Source: CAKOSP01 sp964370755
Lineage (GTDB): Bacteria; Bacillota_I; Bacilli_A; RF39; UBA660
Reading direction: 5' to 3'
DNA: 6,701 bases
Assembly: GCA_964370755.1 (NCBI GenBank)
Contig: CAYJKL010000035.1
Location: forward strand, 1 to 6,701
In this document: in pieces, positions 5,215 through 6,701 of the stretch
How positions within the stretch are numbered: position 1 is the stretch's first letter
Layout of the letters: each line of letters starts with the position of its first letter
Notes under the pieces: model-generated
What the model was told of the DNA's origin: nothing
Seen by the model: only the letters and a program-made list of their open reading frames with translations
Databases searched by the model: none
Translations under genes and position numbers: made by a program

Positions 5215-6663
5215 ATGGCAGAGAAAAAGAATAATAAGAAGCAAATGCTTTCTTCATTTTCAATAATTTTATTATTAATTATTGTTCTTGGAGTTATTAC
5301 ACAATTTTTACCTCAAGCTCAATTTGTTGATGGGGTAATTGTAAATGGAAGTGGGGTAGAACCTGCTAAATTATCAACAGTTTTACTTTCTCCAATACTT
5401 GGATTTGAAAGTGCAGTTGATGTTGGTATATTTGTACTTGTTTTAGGTGGTTTTTTAGCTATCGTTAATAGAACTGGTGCATTTAAAAAAGGAATTAAAG
5501 TTTTAATAAATAAACTTAAAGGTAATGAAATTATTTTAATTCCTATATTAATGTTAATATTTTCAATCGGTGGAACTACTTATGGAATGCTTGAAGAAAC
5601 CGTAGTATTTTATGCTATACTTGCAGCTGCTATGGTTACTGCAGGTATGGATACTTTGGTGGCTTCTGCTACTATCCTTTTAGGGGCAGGGTCTGGAGTT
5701 CTAGGATCAACTATTAATCCTTTTGCAGTTGGGGCTGCTATTAGTGCTCTTCCAGAAGGAATTGAAGTTAATCAAGGTGTTATAATTGGTCTTGGATGTG
5801 CTTTATGGCTTACAACGCTAATTATATCCATTGCCTTTGTAGTAAGTTATGCCCAGAAAGTAATTAAAGACAAAGGTTCTACTTTTTTATCGTTACAAGA
5901 ACAAGATGAAATGGAAGATGAATTTGGTGAAAAAGCATCATCTGCTAACCAAGCAAAACTTTCAACTAAGCAAATAATAACATTAATTTTATTTGGATTT
6001 TCATTTTTGGTAATGATAATTGGATTTATCCCTTGGGGAGAATTTGGAATTACTATATTTGACAGTTGGTCACATTATTTAACGGGGTCACCTCTTGGTG
6101 TATGGTGGTTTTATGATGCAGCTGCTTGGTTTTTAATAATTTCAATATTAGTTGCTATTGTAAATGGATTTTCAGAAACTATTTTTGTAAAAACATTTTT
6201 AAAAGGTGCTACTGATATGATTGGTGTTATTTTAATTATTGCGGTAGCTAGAGGAGTAAGTGTTGTAATGGGTGCTACATATTTAGATAATTATTTTATT
6301 TATAATGCAGCAGATTTACTACAAAATGTTTCTGGAACTGTGTTTGCTCCGCTTAACTATTTACTCCACGTTGGTTTATCTGTGCTTGTGCCGTCATCTT
6401 CTGGACTTGCTTCAATTTCAACTCCAATTATGGCTCCACTTGCATTAGAACTTGGTTATAGTGTAGAAACTACTATTATGACATTTGTTGCTGCTAATGG
6501 ACTTGTAAATTTATTTACTCCAACTTGTGGCGCTATAATGGGTGGTCTTGCACTTGCTAAAGTTAAATATACAACCTGGATTAAATGGGTAATGAAAATA
6601 ATACTTATACTAGCTTTTGTAAATATGGTTATATTAACAGTTGCTTCTATTGTATTAAGTTAA
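5215..6663 (+). CDS. arcD: YfcC/DcuC-family membrane carrier, probable arginine/ornithine antiporter
   Basis: A 482-aa polytopic membrane protein with roughly 11-13 hydrophobic segments (about 12-32, 66-86, 104-122, 126-144, 146-166, 187-213, 252-272, 300-318, 331-352, 373-393, 400-412, 419-440, 455-480). A charged cytoplasmic loop (about 214-250) splits it into two halves. Each half has a small-residue, Ser/Thr/Pro-rich segment typical of the ion-transporter fold: GSTINPF (164-170) after EET (127-129), and VPSSSGLAS (392-400) with TPT (435-437). This pattern matches the YfcC (C4-dicarboxylate anaerobic carrier-like) family, whose members occupy the arcD position in several Bacillota ADI operons. 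Its place directly after arcB makes exchange of external arginine for internal ornithine the best inference, but substrate cannot be read from sequence. It is not the APC-type ArcD. The SD AGAGGT overlaps the arcB stop. Confidence 0.88.
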   Translation: MAEKKNNKKQMLSSFSIILLLIIVLGVITQFLPQAQFVDGVIVNGSGVEPAKLSTVLLSPILGFESAVDVGIFVLVLGGFLAIVNRTGAFKKGIKVLINKLKGNEIILIPILMLIFSIGGTTYGMLEETVVFYAILAAAMVTAGMDTLVASATILLGAGSGVLGSTINPFAVGAAISALPEGIEVNQGVIIGLGCALWLTTLIISIAFVVSYAQKVIKDKGSTFLSLQEQDEMEDEFGEKASSANQAKLSTKQIITLILFGFSFLVMIIGFIPWGEFGITIFDSWSHYLTGSPLGVWWFYDAAAWFLIISILVAIVNGFSETIFVKTFLKGATDMIGVILIIAVARGVSVVMGATYLDNYFIYNAADLLQNVSGTVFAPLNYLLHVGLSVLVPSSSGLASISTPIMAPLALELGYSVETTIMTFVAANGLVNLFTPTCGAIMGGLALAKVKYTTWIKWVMKIILILAFVNMVILTVASIVLS

Positions 6664-6668
6664 AAATA

Positions 6669-6701
6669 AAAATCAAGAATTTAATTTTCTTGATTTTTTT
6701 T
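6669..6701 (+). terminator. Intrinsic terminator closing the arc operon
   Basis: AAAATCAAGAA (6669-6679) pairs perfectly with TTCTTGATTTT (6687-6697) around a seven-base loop, and T residues continue to the window end. It begins six bases after the arcD stop, so no arcC is co-transcribed downstream. The A-rich 5' flank could let it work in both directions. Confidence 0.88.

Noticed and set aside
1..6701. Mycoplasma-type genetic code (TGA = Trp), considered because of the AT-rich composition
   Set aside because: Trp is encoded by TGG throughout and the conserved enzymes are full length with no in-frame TGA.
1..6701. CRISPR arrays, tRNA/rRNA genes, insertion sequences, attachment sites
   Set aside because: No regularly spaced repeats, cloverleaf-like segments, transposase-like proteins or terminal inverted repeats were seen.

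Overview
The window is a very AT-rich stretch with every gene on the + strand, perfect or near-perfect Shine-Dalgarno (SD) sites, short U-tailed terminators, and AGA-dominated arginine codons. Trp is written as TGG throughout and the conserved enzymes contain no in-frame TGA, so the standard genetic code applies. This fits a low-GC Bacillota, perhaps a gut Bacilli or RF39-like lineage, and argues against a UGA=Trp Mycoplasma. The species cannot be named from this sequence.

Region 1 (about 47-2845) is a self-contained transcription unit: an extended -10 promoter, three uncharacterised genes (477, 329 and 95 aa), and an intrinsic terminator that overlaps the last stop codon. The proteins look cytoplasmic, with no signal peptide or membrane segment. 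The first has a coiled-coil N-terminus, a long P/V/E/K-rich linker and a C-terminal run of helical repeats of about 30-35 residues. The same kind of repeat starts gene 2 and recurs in gene 3. Gene 2 also carries a clear tandem duplication of about 93 residues. Genes 1 and 2 are in the same frame, separated only by one TAG and four sense codons, and the repeat pattern seems to run straight through the TAG. I cannot assign a function to this trio.

Region 2 (2836-2981) is a compact regulatory segment. An extended -10 promoter has its -35 element inside the preceding terminator. It is followed by a 12-codon ORF with an SD-like sequence (MKKLLFGLLFRK), and by a U-tailed hairpin that begins inside the last codons of that ORF, just before the arc genes. 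This is the layout of a leader-peptide attenuator, but the regulation is inferred.

Region 3 (2982-6701) is an arginine deiminase (ADI) operon: arcA (arginine deiminase), arcB (catabolic ornithine carbamoyltransferase) and a YfcC/DcuC-type membrane carrier that is probably the arginine/ornithine exchanger. A strong terminator closes it at the window's end. Together they would import arginine, convert it to citrulline plus ammonia and then to ornithine plus carbamoyl phosphate, and export ornithine. The ATP-yielding carbamate kinase gene (arcC) is not in this transcription unit and would have to lie elsewhere.

All gaps between genes are short. The longest gene-free stretch is the 160-base arc leader, described above. 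Bases 1-46 hold only a T-run that may be the tail of an upstream terminator.
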